Positions 26,686 to 35,879 are shown, counted from the stretch's first letter. The stretch: DNA of 64,000 nucleotides from Akkermansia muciniphila (GCA_943331445.1 CALQLO010000002.1:1-64000); one strand, 5' to 3'. The notes: generated by a model from the sequence alone, not told the origin. Translations and numbers: made by a program.

Positions 26686-26699
26686 TGAACATTTGTTCA
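26686..26699. promoter_or_regulatory. SOS (LexA-type) box upstream of recA
   Basis: TGAAC-ATTT-GTTCA, a perfect palindrome with the GAAC-N4-GTTC core, 56 bases before the recA start. This is the form recognised by LexA in Gram-positive bacteria. LexA control of recA is inferred from position and sequence; no lexA gene lies in the window. Confidence 0.75.
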
Positions 26700-26754
26700 T
26701 TTTGCTTGCAAGACTCCCCTGCGTGGGCAGTTTCCCTTGTGCATACCCAACGCT

Positions 26755-27837
26755 ATGTCCGCCAAATCCGAACCCACCGCTAAGGAAAAATCTGCCACCC
26801 AGGCAGCCGAGAAGAAGACCCTCGATCTGGCTCTCTCCGCCATCAACAAGCAGTATGGCGATGGTACCCTGATGCGCATGGGAGACGCGACCAAGATGCA
26901 GGTCTCGTCCGTCTCCACTGGCTCGGTCGCCATCGACCTTGCCCTTGGCGTCGGTGGCCTCCCCCGGGGACGTATCGTCGAAATCTTCGGCCCGGAGTCC
27001 TCGGGTAAGACGACCCTCTGTCTCTCCATCATCGCCGAAATCCAGCGCCAAGGCGGCAATGCCGTCTTCGTCGACGTCGAACACGCCCTCGACCCCCGCT
27101 ACTCCAAGGTCGTCGGCGTGGATCTTGACAACCTCCTCGTCTCCCAGCCTGAGTCTGGCGAAGACGCCCTCAATATCGTCGAAACCCTTATCCGCTCCGG
27201 TGCCGTAGACGTGGTCGTCATCGACTCCGTCGCCGCCCTCGTCTCGAAACAGGAATTAGACGGCCAAATGGGCGATGCTACCGTCGGCGTCCAGGCCCGC
27301 ATGATGAGCCAAGCGATGCGCCGCCTCACGGCCGCCATCAGCCGCACGAACTGTATCTGTATCTTCACGAATCAGATTCGCGAAAAGATTGGCGTGATGT
27401 TCGGCAGCCCCGAAACCACCCCGGGTGGTCGTGCCCTCAAGTTCTTCTCGTCCGTCCGTATCGACATCCGCCGTATCGGCCAGATCAAGGAACCTTCCGG
27501 CAAGGTCATCGGCAACCGCACTAAGGTAAAAGTGGTGAAGAACAAAGTCGCCCCTCCCTTCACGGAGTGCGAGTTCGACATCATGTACACCGAAGGCATT
27601 TCCCGCAGCGGCTCCGTCCTCGACCTCGGTATCGAACACAAGATCCTCGAGAAGAAGGGTGCCTGGATCGCTTATAACGGCCAGCTCATCGGCCAGGGCC
27701 GCGAGGCCGCCAAGGATTACCTGATCAAGAACCCCAAGGTCCTGGAAGAAATCCAGAAAATCATCATGGAGAAAGTTCAGGTCGTCGGCGGCATGACCCT
27801 CGGCGTCGGCGTGGCGGATAACGTCACGGTCGAATAA
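26755..27837 (+). CDS. recA: Recombinase RecA
   Basis: 360 residues from ATG at 26755; a GTG in frame upstream (26737) would add six residues of no similarity. Walker [13 protein letters not shown] (79-90), Walker [12 protein letters not shown], the loop 2 region ([20 protein letters not shown]) and CIFTNQ are all canonical. It drives homologous recombination and activates LexA self-cleavage. A SOS-type palindrome lies upstream and an intrinsic terminator downstream, so it is probably a single-gene unit. Confidence 0.98.
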   Translation: MSAKSEPTAKEKSATQAAEKKTLDLALSAINKQYGDGTLMRMGDATKMQVSSVSTGSVAIDLALGVGGLPRGRIVEIFGPESSGKTTLCLSIIAEIQRQGGNAVFVDVEHALDPRYSKVVGVDLDNLLVSQPESGEDALNIVETLIRSGAVDVVVIDSVAALVSKQELDGQMGDATVGVQARMMSQAMRRLTAAISRTNCICIFTNQIREKIGVMFGSPETTPGGRALKFFSSVRIDIRRIGQIKEPSGKVIGNRTKVKVVKNKVAPPFTECEFDIMYTEGISRSGSVLDLGIEHKILEKKGAWIAYNGQLIGQGREAAKDYLIKNPKVLEEIQKIIMEKVQVVGGMTLGVGVADNVTVE

Positions 27838-27863
27838 TCAATCGTTGTTGGCTAGCCATAGCC

Positions 27864-27892
27864 CGGGCCGCACGAAAGTGCGGCCCGTTTAG
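27864..27892 (+). terminator. Intrinsic terminator of recA
   Basis: CGGGCCGCAC (27864-27873), GAAA tetraloop, GTGCGGCCCG (27878-27887), then TTT. A very stable 10 bp GNRA hairpin with a short T tail. Confidence 0.8.
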
Positions 27893-27906
27893 TTGGTGCC
27901 GTTAGC

Positions 27907-29205
27907 TCAGAGCACTTCCTCGACCTTCAGCGTCGAGTCCACCGGCTTGATGGCATCCTTGAGGACGCCAGCCAGACGGTCATGCTCCAGCTCCGAGCTC
28001 TTCACGACCGCAGCCATATCGGCCTTAGCTTCAGGGCTGCGGAAAAGCTTCTGCATCTGCTTGGTCTCGTAGGCCTGCTTTTCGCCGACAGCCTGCCAGA
28101 TCTTGGCGAACGTAGCGGAGGTCGGGTTCTGAGGGAATTCGGCAGCCAGATTCACGCCCTGCTTGAGTTGCCCCGCGGTAAAGACCTTGGACGCCTCACC
28201 CCAGGTGATCTTGACCTTGGCGGCCTTGGCGCCCGCCACTTTCAAGGTGAGGCGATTCAGCTTATTCTGGAAATTGGCCAGCGCCACGCCCGCGGCGATG
28301 GTGTTATCCTTGGTGACGTCGCCAGGCTCGAAAGAGAAAGGGAGGCGGGAACTACGTAGAGAAACAGTGCCGCTCTCATACTTCATAACGCGCTGGCCTT
28401 CCTTGGCCGTCGCCTTGCCGGCCGCTAGGTCGACTTTAATTTCACCAATGTCTCCATACAGGCCAAGGGCCTCGAGGTAGGCGGTCGCCATCATGACGTG
28501 ACCAGCCCAGCCGGGGTGCACGCCGTCATTGCCTTCCAATTTGAAGCTGTCGCCATACTTGGCCCGGGACTCCTGCCCCTTGATCAGCATCGGCCAGTAA
28601 ACATCCGCAAAGGCCACCTGCTCGGCCTCGGCGACTTCGATGTCGATGTTGCGGAAATTAAGCAACGCGAGGTTGAGGTCCTGCCAGGTGCCCTTCGCCG
28701 ACTTCACCCAAGGCGGGACCGAATGAATGGTGCCCGAAGATCCGAGCACAACGCGCGTGCCGGCTGCCTTAAACGCCTGCACGACCTTAGTTTGGTTCTG
28801 ACGATAGGTTGCGGCGATGGCGTCGTCCTTTGGGACGTAACGGAAATCATTCATGCCATAGCAGGTAGTCGCGATGGTCGGCTTGAAGCGCAGCACGTCG
28901 CTCTCCATCCGCTTCAGGAAACCACCCGCCTGCTCACCGCTCCAGCCATGCTGGCGAACCGTCACGTGCAAGTCTGAGCGAGCCGTCACAATGTACGCTT
29001 CCATCATTCGGCTATACATTTTCTGTTCGGTGATGGAGTCGCCGCAGATGGCCAGACGATCACCCTGTCGTAAAAGGAGCTCCGGAATAGCTGGGGCCTG
29101 GAGGCCGATATAATCAGCCGGGACGACATCCGGGCGGGCCTGATGCTGCTGACAGCCGACCAAGCAGGCCGACAAAAGGAAGAGGAGAGAGCGGGGGTGA
29201 CGCAT
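27907..29205 (-). CDS. SGNH hydrolase, lipoprotein
   Basis: 432 residues. The signal peptide ends in a lipobox (LLSACLVGCQQ). Block I RLAICGDSITEQKMYSRM, block III TCYGMNDF and block V GNDGVHPGWAGHVMMA carry the catalytic Ser, Asn and Asp/His. The C-terminal part (about 260-430) is a separate beta and helical region of unknown role. Probably a carbohydrate or acyl esterase anchored in the cell envelope. It is unlike the SGNH protein at 21233-22522 in domain order. Confidence 0.88.
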   Translation of the reverse strand: MRHPRSLLFLLSACLVGCQQHQARPDVVPADYIGLQAPAIPELLLRQGDRLAICGDSITEQKMYSRMMEAYIVTARSDLHVTVRQHGWSGEQAGGFLKRMESDVLRFKPTIATTCYGMNDFRYVPKDDAIAATYRQNQTKVVQAFKAAGTRVVLGSSGTIHSVPPWVKSAKGTWQDLNLALLNFRNIDIEVAEAEQVAFADVYWPMLIKGQESRAKYGDSFKLEGNDGVHPGWAGHVMMATAYLEALGLYGDIGEIKVDLAAGKATAKEGQRVMKYESGTVSLRSSRLPFSFEPGDVTKDNTIAAGVALANFQNKLNRLTLKVAGAKAAKVKITWGEASKVFTAGQLKQGVNLAAEFPQNPTSATFAKIWQAVGEKQAYETKQMQKLFRSPEAKADMAAVVKSSELEHDRLAGVLKDAIKPVDSTLKVEEVL

Positions 29206-29495
29206 GCCAAGGTTCTACCCTTTGACTTTCGGAAATCTACCCTGTTCTGTCCGATGACTTGCATTTTTGGGATAAATGGCCCATATTGACTGTCCCCTGC
29301 GGTGTTCGACACCCGCGGCAGTCTCCTTCTCCTACGAACATATCAAACGGGAGGTGCGACCCGACCGGCCTCGTCCGAGCCGTGGCAACGCCCCACCCAC
29401 TTTAACTCCAGGAAGTATGGAACTCCAATCGGAACCGGCACAGGTGGGGGACCCTTTAAGAGCAGATGACAGAGCAAAGATGGCGGATGTCAGGT

Positions 29496-29573
29496 CAGTA
29501 ATAGGCCGAGGACAGCACCACGTGCTATCCTCGGCCGTACTGCCTTGAGTAGGGTTGAGCGAAGGGGGCAGTA
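29496..29573. repeat. Double hairpin element after the DUF1552 gene (REP-like)
   Basis: A near-perfect palindrome at 29504-29536 (GGCCGAGGA-C-AGCAC-CAC-GTGCT-A-TCCTCGGCC) is enlarged by CAGTA (29496-29500) and TACTG (29538-29542). TACTGCC (29538-29544) can instead pair with GGCAGTA (29567-29573), so two exclusive folds are possible. The core GGACAGCACCACGTG recurs, with one base changed before it, in the inverted-repeat element at 45303. The rest of 29206-29582 shows no gene. Confidence 0.6.
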
Positions 29574-29582
29574 TGGGGTCCC

Positions 29583-30896
29583 TCAACCTAACTTCAGCGG
29601 ACCGGCCTCACTGAGGCTCGGGTTGCCGAAGGTCTTCAGCTTGTGGCCGAAACCATGCGTGAGCGCCAAGAGTAGGCGATTGTGCGGCTCCTTCGTGAAT
29701 TTGAGAGCCCGCCCGGTCTTGAAGCCCAGCCCGCCGCCAATGAGCACCCATGGGATGTCTTCATGGGTGTGGCTATTACCCTTCCCGAGTTCATTCGTCC
29801 ATACGATGGTCGTATTATCCAACATGTTACCTTTGCCGTTCGGCTCCGGCGTTTCCTGCAGGCGCTTGGCGAGGTAGGCAATCTGTTCGGCGAACCAAGT
29901 GTTGATCTTAATGAGTTTCTCCGTGGAGCCCGTGTTGAGATCCGGGTCATGCGAAAGCGAGTGGTGCCCCTCCTCGATGCCAATCCACTTCATGCGCGCA
30001 CTGCCCACGGAATTAGTGAACTGGAACGTCGAGACGCGGGCCATGTCATTCTGGAAGGCGCTGATCAGAAGTTCCGTCTGCATGCGGGTAATCTGCGGGA
30101 TGCTATCGTTGTCCAACGCCACGCCCGGAACCGGGACCGCCGGCACCTGTAATGCCGCGGCGGCCTGGCTCTCCTTGAGCCCACGCTCCAATTCGCGCAA
30201 CGCGGTGGTATGCTGATCTAGGAGTGCACGGTCATGCGAATCCACGTTCTTGGCCACCTTGGCAACGTCACCCTTCAGCCCGTCGAGGACGGAAGCAAGG
30301 TTTTCACCTTCCTTCATCGAGCCGTAAAGTTTATCGAAAAGTTCGTAGGGGCTGGAAAGCGGCGCGACGGGCTGATTGGCACCAGCGTAACTCCAGCGAG
30401 TCCACGGATCCGCACGATTACCCACGGCCACCCCGATCTCCAGCGAGCCCATGCGGGTCTTGGTCTCGGGCTTGGATTGAAGATAATTGCGGATGACTTG
30501 GTCAACAGAGGGGCCGCTGGCCCAACCCGCCGGGGCGCCGCCGCCCCCCATGATATTTCCTGGGAAGAGTTCAATCCCCGTGAGCAAGCAACTCATGCCG
30601 CGCATATGCCCGTCGCCATCTCCGCGGACGCGGTTGTTGACGCCCTTGAGGGTGAGGATGCGATTCTTGAAGGGCTCAAACGACTTCATGATCGGCTTGA
30701 GTTTGAAGTTCGCACCTTCTTCATCGGGCCAGAAGGCGGGCGGCACGGTGCCATTGGGCGAGAAGACAAAGATGACGCGCTGACGACTGGCGACTGGCTC
30801 AGCGGCGCCGAGCGAGGTGAGTCCGCCGAGGAGCGGGAGCGCTGCGGCGGAAAGGCCGAGGCGACGGAGGAATTCTCTGCGGTGTTGGAGGGACAT
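29583..30896 (-). CDS. DUF1552 protein with Tat signal
   Basis: 437 residues. The N-terminus RREFLRRLGLSAAALPLLGG is a twin-arginine signal. VIFVFSPNGTVPPAFWPDEE, GDGHMRGMSCLLTGIE and WTNELGKGNSHTHEDIPWVL match the DUF1552 pattern seen in Planctomycetes and Verrucomicrobia. Function is unknown; the gene almost always follows a DUF1592 cytochrome gene, as here (20 bases upstream). The two may form a secreted redox or hydrolase pair. Confidence 0.9.
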   Translation of the reverse strand: MSLQHRREFLRRLGLSAAALPLLGGLTSLGAAEPVASRQRVIFVFSPNGTVPPAFWPDEEGANFKLKPIMKSFEPFKNRILTLKGVNNRVRGDGDGHMRGMSCLLTGIELFPGNIMGGGGAPAGWASGPSVDQVIRNYLQSKPETKTRMGSLEIGVAVGNRADPWTRWSYAGANQPVAPLSSPYELFDKLYGSMKEGENLASVLDGLKGDVAKVAKNVDSHDRALLDQHTTALRELERGLKESQAAAALQVPAVPVPGVALDNDSIPQITRMQTELLISAFQNDMARVSTFQFTNSVGSARMKWIGIEEGHHSLSHDPDLNTGSTEKLIKINTWFAEQIAYLAKRLQETPEPNGKGNMLDNTTIVWTNELGKGNSHTHEDIPWVLIGGGLGFKTGRALKFTKEPHNRLLLALTHGFGHKLKTFGNPSLSEAGPLKLG

Positions 30897-30916
30897 GGTC
30901 TTAGCGGTTAAGTGGG

Positions 30917-33232
30917 TTAGGGGGTTGCCTTGAGAGCGGCCACGACCGCAACCTCGATGGCGAGGTTGCGCACGTGGAAATGATCAGCGCGGAACTTGTC
31001 CGTCAACTGCCCGAGTAACTCTGGCGAGTAAGCGGCCGGCGGCTGCTTGACGAGCGAGTGGAAAAGATTGCGGACAAACCCGGCCTGCCCGGCCTGGCTT
31101 TCGGCGGCATGCACGGCCACATCTCGGGCGCCCTTAAGCTTGATGACCGAACCATCCGTGGCGGTGTAATCTGCGGAAGTGTCGACGGGCTTCTTATTGT
31201 CGGTCTCGCGGATACGACCCACGGCGTCAAAACGTTCGAAACTGAAGCCGAGCGGATTAATGGTCACGTGACACGACTGACAAGCCGGCTTGGCGGTAAG
31301 CTCGGTGACTTTCTCGCGCATCGTAAAAGAGGGATCGAACTTATCATCCATGAACGCAATCGCCATGGGTGGCGGCTTCAGCATCCGGCCGAGAATATTA
31401 CGCGTCACGAAAACGCCGCGATGAATCGGCGAAGAGGACTTGGTGTAAGAGAAGGTCGCGAGGACGTAAGGGTGCGTGAGCACGCCGGCCCGCTGATCAG
31501 CATCCATCTTCACAGGCTGGAAGCCAGCGTTGCTGACGATCTTCTGGCCGTAGAATTTGGCCAAGCGGTCATTCATCAGAATGGTGTCGCTCAGGAGTAG
31601 CTGGCGATAGTCGGAGGCATCCGACCATACCACGCTTTCGGAAAACAGATCTAGCGAGGTGCGCAAATCCATCACGACACCTTGGTCGAAGCCCGGATAC
31701 TCCTTCTGATCCTTGGCAATTTCGGATCCTTCTTCGACATGCAACCAGTGATGCAGGAAGTCGCGCATCTTGGAGCGGGCTCGCGGGTCCTTCATCATCC
31801 GCTGCGCATGGACGCGCACCTGCTTGTCGTCGTGGAGCGAGTTGGCAGCGGCGGACTTCAATAAAGCTTCGTCGGGTACCGAGTCCCACAGGGCGAGGGC
31901 GAGGCGGGAGGCGACAGCGTAGTCATCCTGAGGGCCCGCACCTGGATAAAGGAAGTAAGGCGAGGAGAGCGTGAAAATCATCGCCCGCTTGGCCGCCGCC
32001 TCGGGCGTAATCTCGCCGGCAAAAATCCGGACGATGTCCGCTTTCTGGACGTCCGTCAGCGGTCGGCGGTAGGCCAACTCGGCGAAGTGCAGGCAGAAGG
32101 CCTTGAGTTTGTCCCCACGATCAGGCGCATCCACCTTGGTCGCCGCATAACCGTAGAGTCGGTTGCCCAAGTGCGCAGAAACCTGTAAGGCGCCCTTGGC
32201 CACGGCCTCAGTCCACTCGCGCGAAACCGAGGCTCCGCGCTCATAGCCGATGCTGCTATCGTCGGGCGGCAGGGAGACATCAATCACGTCGACCGAGGTT
32301 GAGAACTTGGGGGAGAGGTTTTCCGTCGGGATAATCGTCCAAGCACCACCTGGCGGGCGCCACTCGAGCTTAATCCCCGCCGTCTTATCCTTGAACTTGA
32401 AGAATTCGATTTTGATGGGATAGCTGCGCCCCCCCAAGAGGAACAGCGGCGACTGAGCGGAGCGCACCATGCCCGAACTGACCCACAGGTCGATGAGCGC
32501 ATTCTTCTCGCTGCCGCCGTCGGGCGCATTGACATACAGGCGCACCCCATTGGGCGTCGTGATTCGGAATTCGTATTCGCCGGAATCGGGAACAATCAAG
32601 GAGCCCGTCCAGTCGATCTTGAACTGGTCGGTATAGGTACCTTTCTCTGGCGGCTTGGAGCCGAAATCGAAATTAATCACCGGGTCGAGGCGGCTATCGA
32701 AGCGAACCTCCGGCTTATCCGGGTCGGCGGGCTTGGCCTTGTTCGGTTTCTCCCGATAGCTACCCGTGAGCCCGCCCGAGACGGTCGTGGCACTCGTCCG
32801 CCGAAGGGAGCCAAGCAAATCGGCAATGCTCTCGCGGTATTGGCGGTCAGTCAGGTGGGCTAGCTCAATCCGGGGCGGGTGATTACGCGCCCGCGCTTCA
32901 GCGGAGTAGAAAGCTTTGTGGATATACTCAGCAGAGGCCGCGGACTCGGCGGCGGAAAGCGAGCCGACATCATCCTCCGGCATTTCCCGGGAGATATACT
33001 TAGCCAAAAATGTCGGAGACTTTTCCCCGACGAGGGGCTCGTCGGCCTTGCCGGCGACCCCCTGCCCGACGGGACCGTGGCACCGCATGCATTCCTCCCG
33101 GTAGACAACCTCCCCTGAGCGCGGGGCAGCGATATTCTTTTTGTAGTACCGCTTACCCTGTCGGACGCCGAACGCGGCGACGGCGACAAAAAGGATGGCC
33201 AAAGAGACCTTGGTGACACGGGCAAGCGACAT
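30917..33232 (-). CDS. DUF1592 family cytochrome c-like protein with PA14-type insert
   Basis: 771 residues. An N-terminal membrane segment is followed by a c-type heme motif CMRCH (48-52), a DUF1587-like stretch (HLTDRQYRESIADLLGS), an inserted PA14-like domain (about 200-310, with DSGEYEFRITTPNGVRLYVN and LEWRPPGG), then DUF1595, DUF1592 and DUF1588/DUF1585 parts. A second CxxCH (CQSCH, about residue 660) sits in VTINPLGFSFERFDAVGRIR. The family is restricted to PVC bacteria and close lineages and is thought to act in periplasmic electron transfer linked to polymer degradation; this is not proven. Confidence 0.9.
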   Translation of the reverse strand: MSLARVTKVSLAILFVAVAAFGVRQGKRYYKKNIAAPRSGEVVYREECMRCHGPVGQGVAGKADEPLVGEKSPTFLAKYISREMPEDDVGSLSAAESAASAEYIHKAFYSAEARARNHPPRIELAHLTDRQYRESIADLLGSLRRTSATTVSGGLTGSYREKPNKAKPADPDKPEVRFDSRLDPVINFDFGSKPPEKGTYTDQFKIDWTGSLIVPDSGEYEFRITTPNGVRLYVNAPDGGSEKNALIDLWVSSGMVRSAQSPLFLLGGRSYPIKIEFFKFKDKTAGIKLEWRPPGGAWTIIPTENLSPKFSTSVDVIDVSLPPDDSSIGYERGASVSREWTEAVAKGALQVSAHLGNRLYGYAATKVDAPDRGDKLKAFCLHFAELAYRRPLTDVQKADIVRIFAGEITPEAAAKRAMIFTLSSPYFLYPGAGPQDDYAVASRLALALWDSVPDEALLKSAAANSLHDDKQVRVHAQRMMKDPRARSKMRDFLHHWLHVEEGSEIAKDQKEYPGFDQGVVMDLRTSLDLFSESVVWSDASDYRQLLLSDTILMNDRLAKFYGQKIVSNAGFQPVKMDADQRAGVLTHPYVLATFSYTKSSSPIHRGVFVTRNILGRMLKPPPMAIAFMDDKFDPSFTMREKVTELTAKPACQSCHVTINPLGFSFERFDAVGRIRETDNKKPVDTSADYTATDGSVIKLKGARDVAVHAAESQAGQAGFVRNLFHSLVKQPPAAYSPELLGQLTDKFRADHFHVRNLAIEVAVVAALKATP

Positions 33233-33269
33233 ACTGGGGTAAGACCCCCAACATCATCGGCAAGTTCCT

Positions 33270-33950
33270 CTAAATCAAGCCTGCCTCGCCGAAACTGAAC
33301 CAACCTTTGCCCGCGGGATCGGCTTCGGGGCGGCCAATAACGACATGGTCCAGCAATTCGACGCCGACGACCCGCCCAGCGTCCGCCAGCTGGCGGGTGA
33401 CGGCCCGGTCGGCCGGGCTCGGCGACGGGTCTCCGCTGGGGTGGTTATGAGCCACAATTGCCGCCGAGGCAGCGTGCTTCAGGGCCTGCCGGAACACCTC
33501 GCGCGGGTGCAGCAGGGAACTCGTCGCCGTACCCGAGCTCACTTCATGTAAGGCCAACAACCGGTTGCGGCGGTTTAAACAAAGTACCCAACACTTCTCG
33601 ACCGAGAGGCCGGCGGACACGGGCTCCAGTCGCGCCCAGACCTTGGCCGGCGCATCAAGTTTCTCCCCGGGGTCATGCGCCCGCTCCCGGATACGCCGGG
33701 CCAGTTCCATCGCCGCGGCAAGCTCCGCCGCTTTAGCGGGGCCCAGGCCGTGCACCCGACCGAAGTCATGGGTGTCCCAAGTCGCCAACGCTGCTAGCGT
33801 GCCAGACTCCGCCAGCAAGGCCGCGGCAACATGTGGCGCGGGCGCACCCTTGGTGCCAGTGCCAATAAGTAATTCAATGAGCTCCGCATCAAGCAGCGCG
33901 CGCGGGCCGAGGCGAACGAGCCGTTCACGCGGCCGATCCTGTGGAATCAT
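33270..33950 (-). CDS. radC: RadC-family JAB-domain protein
   Basis: 226 residues. A helix-hairpin-helix part (FGRVHGLGPAKAAELAAAME) is followed by the JAB/MPN metalloprotease-like domain with HNHPSGDPSPSPADRAVTRQ, the metal motif, near residue 165, and DHVVIG. Named after a radiation-sensitive allele, but its biochemical role is unsettled. It sits alone between the cytochrome gene and carbonic anhydrase, on the same strand. Confidence 0.93.
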   Translation of the reverse strand: MIPQDRPRERLVRLGPRALLDAELIELLIGTGTKGAPAPHVAAALLAESGTLAALATWDTHDFGRVHGLGPAKAAELAAAMELARRIRERAHDPGEKLDAPAKVWARLEPVSAGLSVEKCWVLCLNRRNRLLALHEVSSGTATSSLLHPREVFRQALKHAASAAIVAHNHPSGDPSPSPADRAVTRQLADAGRVVGVELLDHVVIGRPEADPAGKGWFSFGEAGLI

Positions 33951-33990
33951 CGCCGCAGTTTGCCGCCGCCACCCGGCGGCTCAATGCGAC

Positions 33991-34656
33991 CTATCCCCCA
34001 GCAGTTCCCCCCATCCGGCGATAATGGGCAAGCACCTTGCCGTAGGCAGGCGTCAACGCCTCAAGGGAGGCGACATTCAAGCCAAGATCCTTAATCAAGC
34101 CGTCGCGCAGGCCGTAAATCCAGGAGTGCACCTCGACCTTCTGTCCGCGCGCCCAGGCGTCCTGCATCACGGTCGTTTGACAGACGTTAGCCGCCTGCTC
34201 GATGACGTTGAGCTCGCAGAGCGTGTCGAGCTTCGCTGGACCAAGTACTGATTCAACGGTCAGCGCATGCTTATGGTGCACATCGCGGACGTGCCGTAAC
34301 CAGTTGTCGACGAGGCCAACCTTACGCCGCTCGAGCGATGCCTGCACGCCGCCGCATCCGTAGTGACCACAAACGATGACGTGCTCGACCTTGAGCACAT
34401 CGACCGCGTATTGCAGCACCGAGAGGCAATTAAGGTCGGTATGCACGACGACGTTGGCGACGTTGCGATGGACGAAGAGTTCGCCGGGGAGCAGCCCGAC
34501 AATCTCATTGGCGGGCACTCGACTGTCCGAACAACCAATCCAAAGGTAGCGGGGTGACTGCTGCCTGGACAGTGTCTCGAAGAAGGAGGGATCCCGGAGC
34601 CGAACGCCCTCCGACCACTCGCGATTCTTGCCGAACAAATTTTCGATGGAGGACAT
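33991..34656 (-). CDS. can: Beta-type carbonic anhydrase
   Basis: 221 residues from ATG at 34656 (MSSIENLFGKNREWSEGV), the usual start of the E. coli Can type. Zinc ligands and catalytic residues: Cys/Asp/Arg in IGCSDSRVPANEIVG, and His/Cys in VCGHYGCGGVQASL. It interconverts CO2 and bicarbonate in the cytoplasm. NLFGKNREWSEGVRLRDPSF and the IYGLRDGLIKDL end are also conserved. The 351 bases upstream to 35008 hold no gene. Confidence 0.95.
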   Translation of the reverse strand: MSSIENLFGKNREWSEGVRLRDPSFFETLSRQQSPRYLWIGCSDSRVPANEIVGLLPGELFVHRNVANVVVHTDLNCLSVLQYAVDVLKVEHVIVCGHYGCGGVQASLERRKVGLVDNWLRHVRDVHHKHALTVESVLGPAKLDTLCELNVIEQAANVCQTTVMQDAWARGQKVEVHSWIYGLRDGLIKDLGLNVASLEALTPAYGKVLAHYRRMGGTAGG

Positions 34657-35007
34657 CGAAGCGGTCAGATTGTGGAAAGTCTTGTGCGAGCAAGCCAATA
34701 GCGAACAAGTGCCTGAATTTTAAAATCATCACACCCAACCACCGCCGAAATATACTCGGCGATCGGCCGCACGTGCCAGCCGGTGGCCTAACCCTCGCGG
34801 CACCCCTGCTCGCCAACGACCACCTCAAAGTTGTCCATGCATGCATAAAGGGGGCATGAGACGCACCCTGGACGGGTTTGCTGAGAGGCGAGAAGTGAGA
34901 ATTAGACTATTAATAGGCTGTTTTCTACATCTCCGGTTCCGTCGACTTCATTCCCCGGCCCGACAATGGTTGAAACTGCTAAGCGGGTGTGGTGTATTAT
35001 ACACATT
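34657..35007. other. Intergenic region between can and a secreted-protein gene
   Basis: 351 bases, divergent promoters expected. CGCCGA (34743-34748) and TCGGCG (34756-34761) form a small hairpin with an AT-rich loop. GTGTAT-T-ATACAC (34992-35004) is a perfect 13-base palindrome only 3 bases before the ATG at 35008 and could be an operator or block ribosome access. No coding frame with support is present. Confidence 0.5.
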
Positions 35008-35487
35008 ATGAAGATTAGCGTTCTTGCCCTCCTCGCCGCTGCCGCCCTGGCGTCGGCCGCCACGAACACCACCACGACGAAGCCCACGTCGAACAAGGTT
35101 ACGGTCACGCTTGATCCTGGCCAGGCCCCGGTGGACGCAAAGAAGAAGCCGAAGGCTGATGCTAAGGCTGCCATGGCCGAGCCCACCTCCTTGGTCGCTG
35201 ATTCTGTCGATGCGGCCACCCAGATTGCGCTCGAAGCCGCGAAGGCTGCGCAAGCTGAAGCCGCGAAACTCGCTGCCATCGGTACCGACAAAGCCGCCCC
35301 AGCCGCAGGCAAAGTCGCCGAAGCCGCCGTCGCCGGCACCGTTGCCGCCGCCAAGGAAATTAAGAAAGCGAAGAAGGAAGTGGACGCTGAAAACGCCGAG
35401 CGCTCCAAGACGCCGGCGAATGAGAAGGCCGACCCCGCTCCAGAGCCGAAAGCCCCGAAGGCCAAAAAAGCGGCGAAAGACGCCTAA
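35008..35487 (+). CDS. Secreted Ala/Lys-rich protein
   Basis: 159 residues from ATG at 35008, which opens a clear signal peptide (MKISVLALLAAAALASAA). The mature chain is low-complexity: Thr-rich at first (TNTTTTKPTSNKV), then helical Ala/Lys/Glu repeats such as AAKAAQAEAAKLAAI and KEIKKAKKEVDAENA, ending in a basic Pro/Lys tail. It resembles neither histone H1 nor known coiled-coil lipoproteins closely. Possibly a periplasmic spacer or cell-wall-binding polycation. Flanked by a palindrome before the start and an intrinsic terminator after the stop, so it is expressed as a single unit. Confidence 0.7.
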   Translation: MKISVLALLAAAALASAATNTTTTKPTSNKVTVTLDPGQAPVDAKKKPKADAKAAMAEPTSLVADSVDAATQIALEAAKAAQAEAAKLAAIGTDKAAPAAGKVAEAAVAGTVAAAKEIKKAKKEVDAENAERSKTPANEKADPAPEPKAPKAKKAAKDA

Positions 35488-35498
35488 GCTAGGTCTTT

Positions 35499-35528
35499 TA
35501 AAAAGCCCCGCCCAGCGGGGCTTTTTTG
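35499..35528 (+). terminator. Intrinsic terminator after the Ala/Lys-rich gene
   Basis: AAAAGCCCCG (35501-35510), loop CCCAG, CGGGGCTTTT (35516-35525) and a T run. A textbook rho-independent terminator. Confidence 0.9.
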
Positions 35529-35597
35529 TGCCCAACTGAAATCTATCACCAGGCTGTTGCAACCTTCTCGGCGCATGGCTGTATCAAGTTCACCCCT

Positions 35598-35807
35598 ATG
35601 AATAAAATCTTCCTCGCGTGCCTCTTCGCCGCCACGCTGGCACAGGCCGCCGACACGGCGCCGACCAAAGAAGCGCCAGCCACCCCTAAGCCTTTCTACG
35701 ATCCAGCCGCCCCCGCCCCAACGGTTGACCCGACCAAAGACGTGCCGCCGCCCGTCATTCCGCCGCCCACCGCACTACCACCTGAAAAGAAGAAGAAGAA
35801 GCAGTAA
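35598..35807 (+). CDS. Small secreted Pro/Lys-rich protein
   Basis: 69 residues from ATG at 35598. A signal peptide (MNKIFLACLFAATLAQAA) is followed by a Pro-rich segment (PATPKPFYDPAAPAPTVD, then PPPVIPPPTALPP) and a lysine-rich end (EKKKKKQ). Like the gene before it, this is a small exported basic protein with its own terminator. Function unknown. The larger frame beginning at 35526 only adds a leader without similarity. Confidence 0.6.
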   Translation: MNKIFLACLFAATLAQAADTAPTKEAPATPKPFYDPAAPAPTVDPTKDVPPPVIPPPTALPPEKKKKKQ

Positions 35808-35825
35808 GCTTCCGCTCCGAAAGCA

Positions 35826-35864
35826 AAGAACCCCGGAACTCGCAGGAGCCCGGGGTTCTTCTTT
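35826..35864. terminator. Bidirectional terminator between the small secreted protein gene and ftsK
   Basis: AAGAACCCCGG (35826-35836) pairs with CCGGGGTTCTT (35850-35860) with a 13-base loop; T-rich on the plus strand (TTCTTCTTT) and, on the minus strand, followed by TGCTTT. Serves the convergent genes on each side. Confidence 0.8.
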
Positions 35865-35879
35865 GGCCGAGCGCCAACC

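Noticed and set aside
34902-35465. Long minus-strand frame opposite the Ala/Lys-rich gene
   Set aside because: It is the low-complexity antisense of the secreted protein (Ala/Lys repeats give Phe/Ala/Leu runs); no start or family support.
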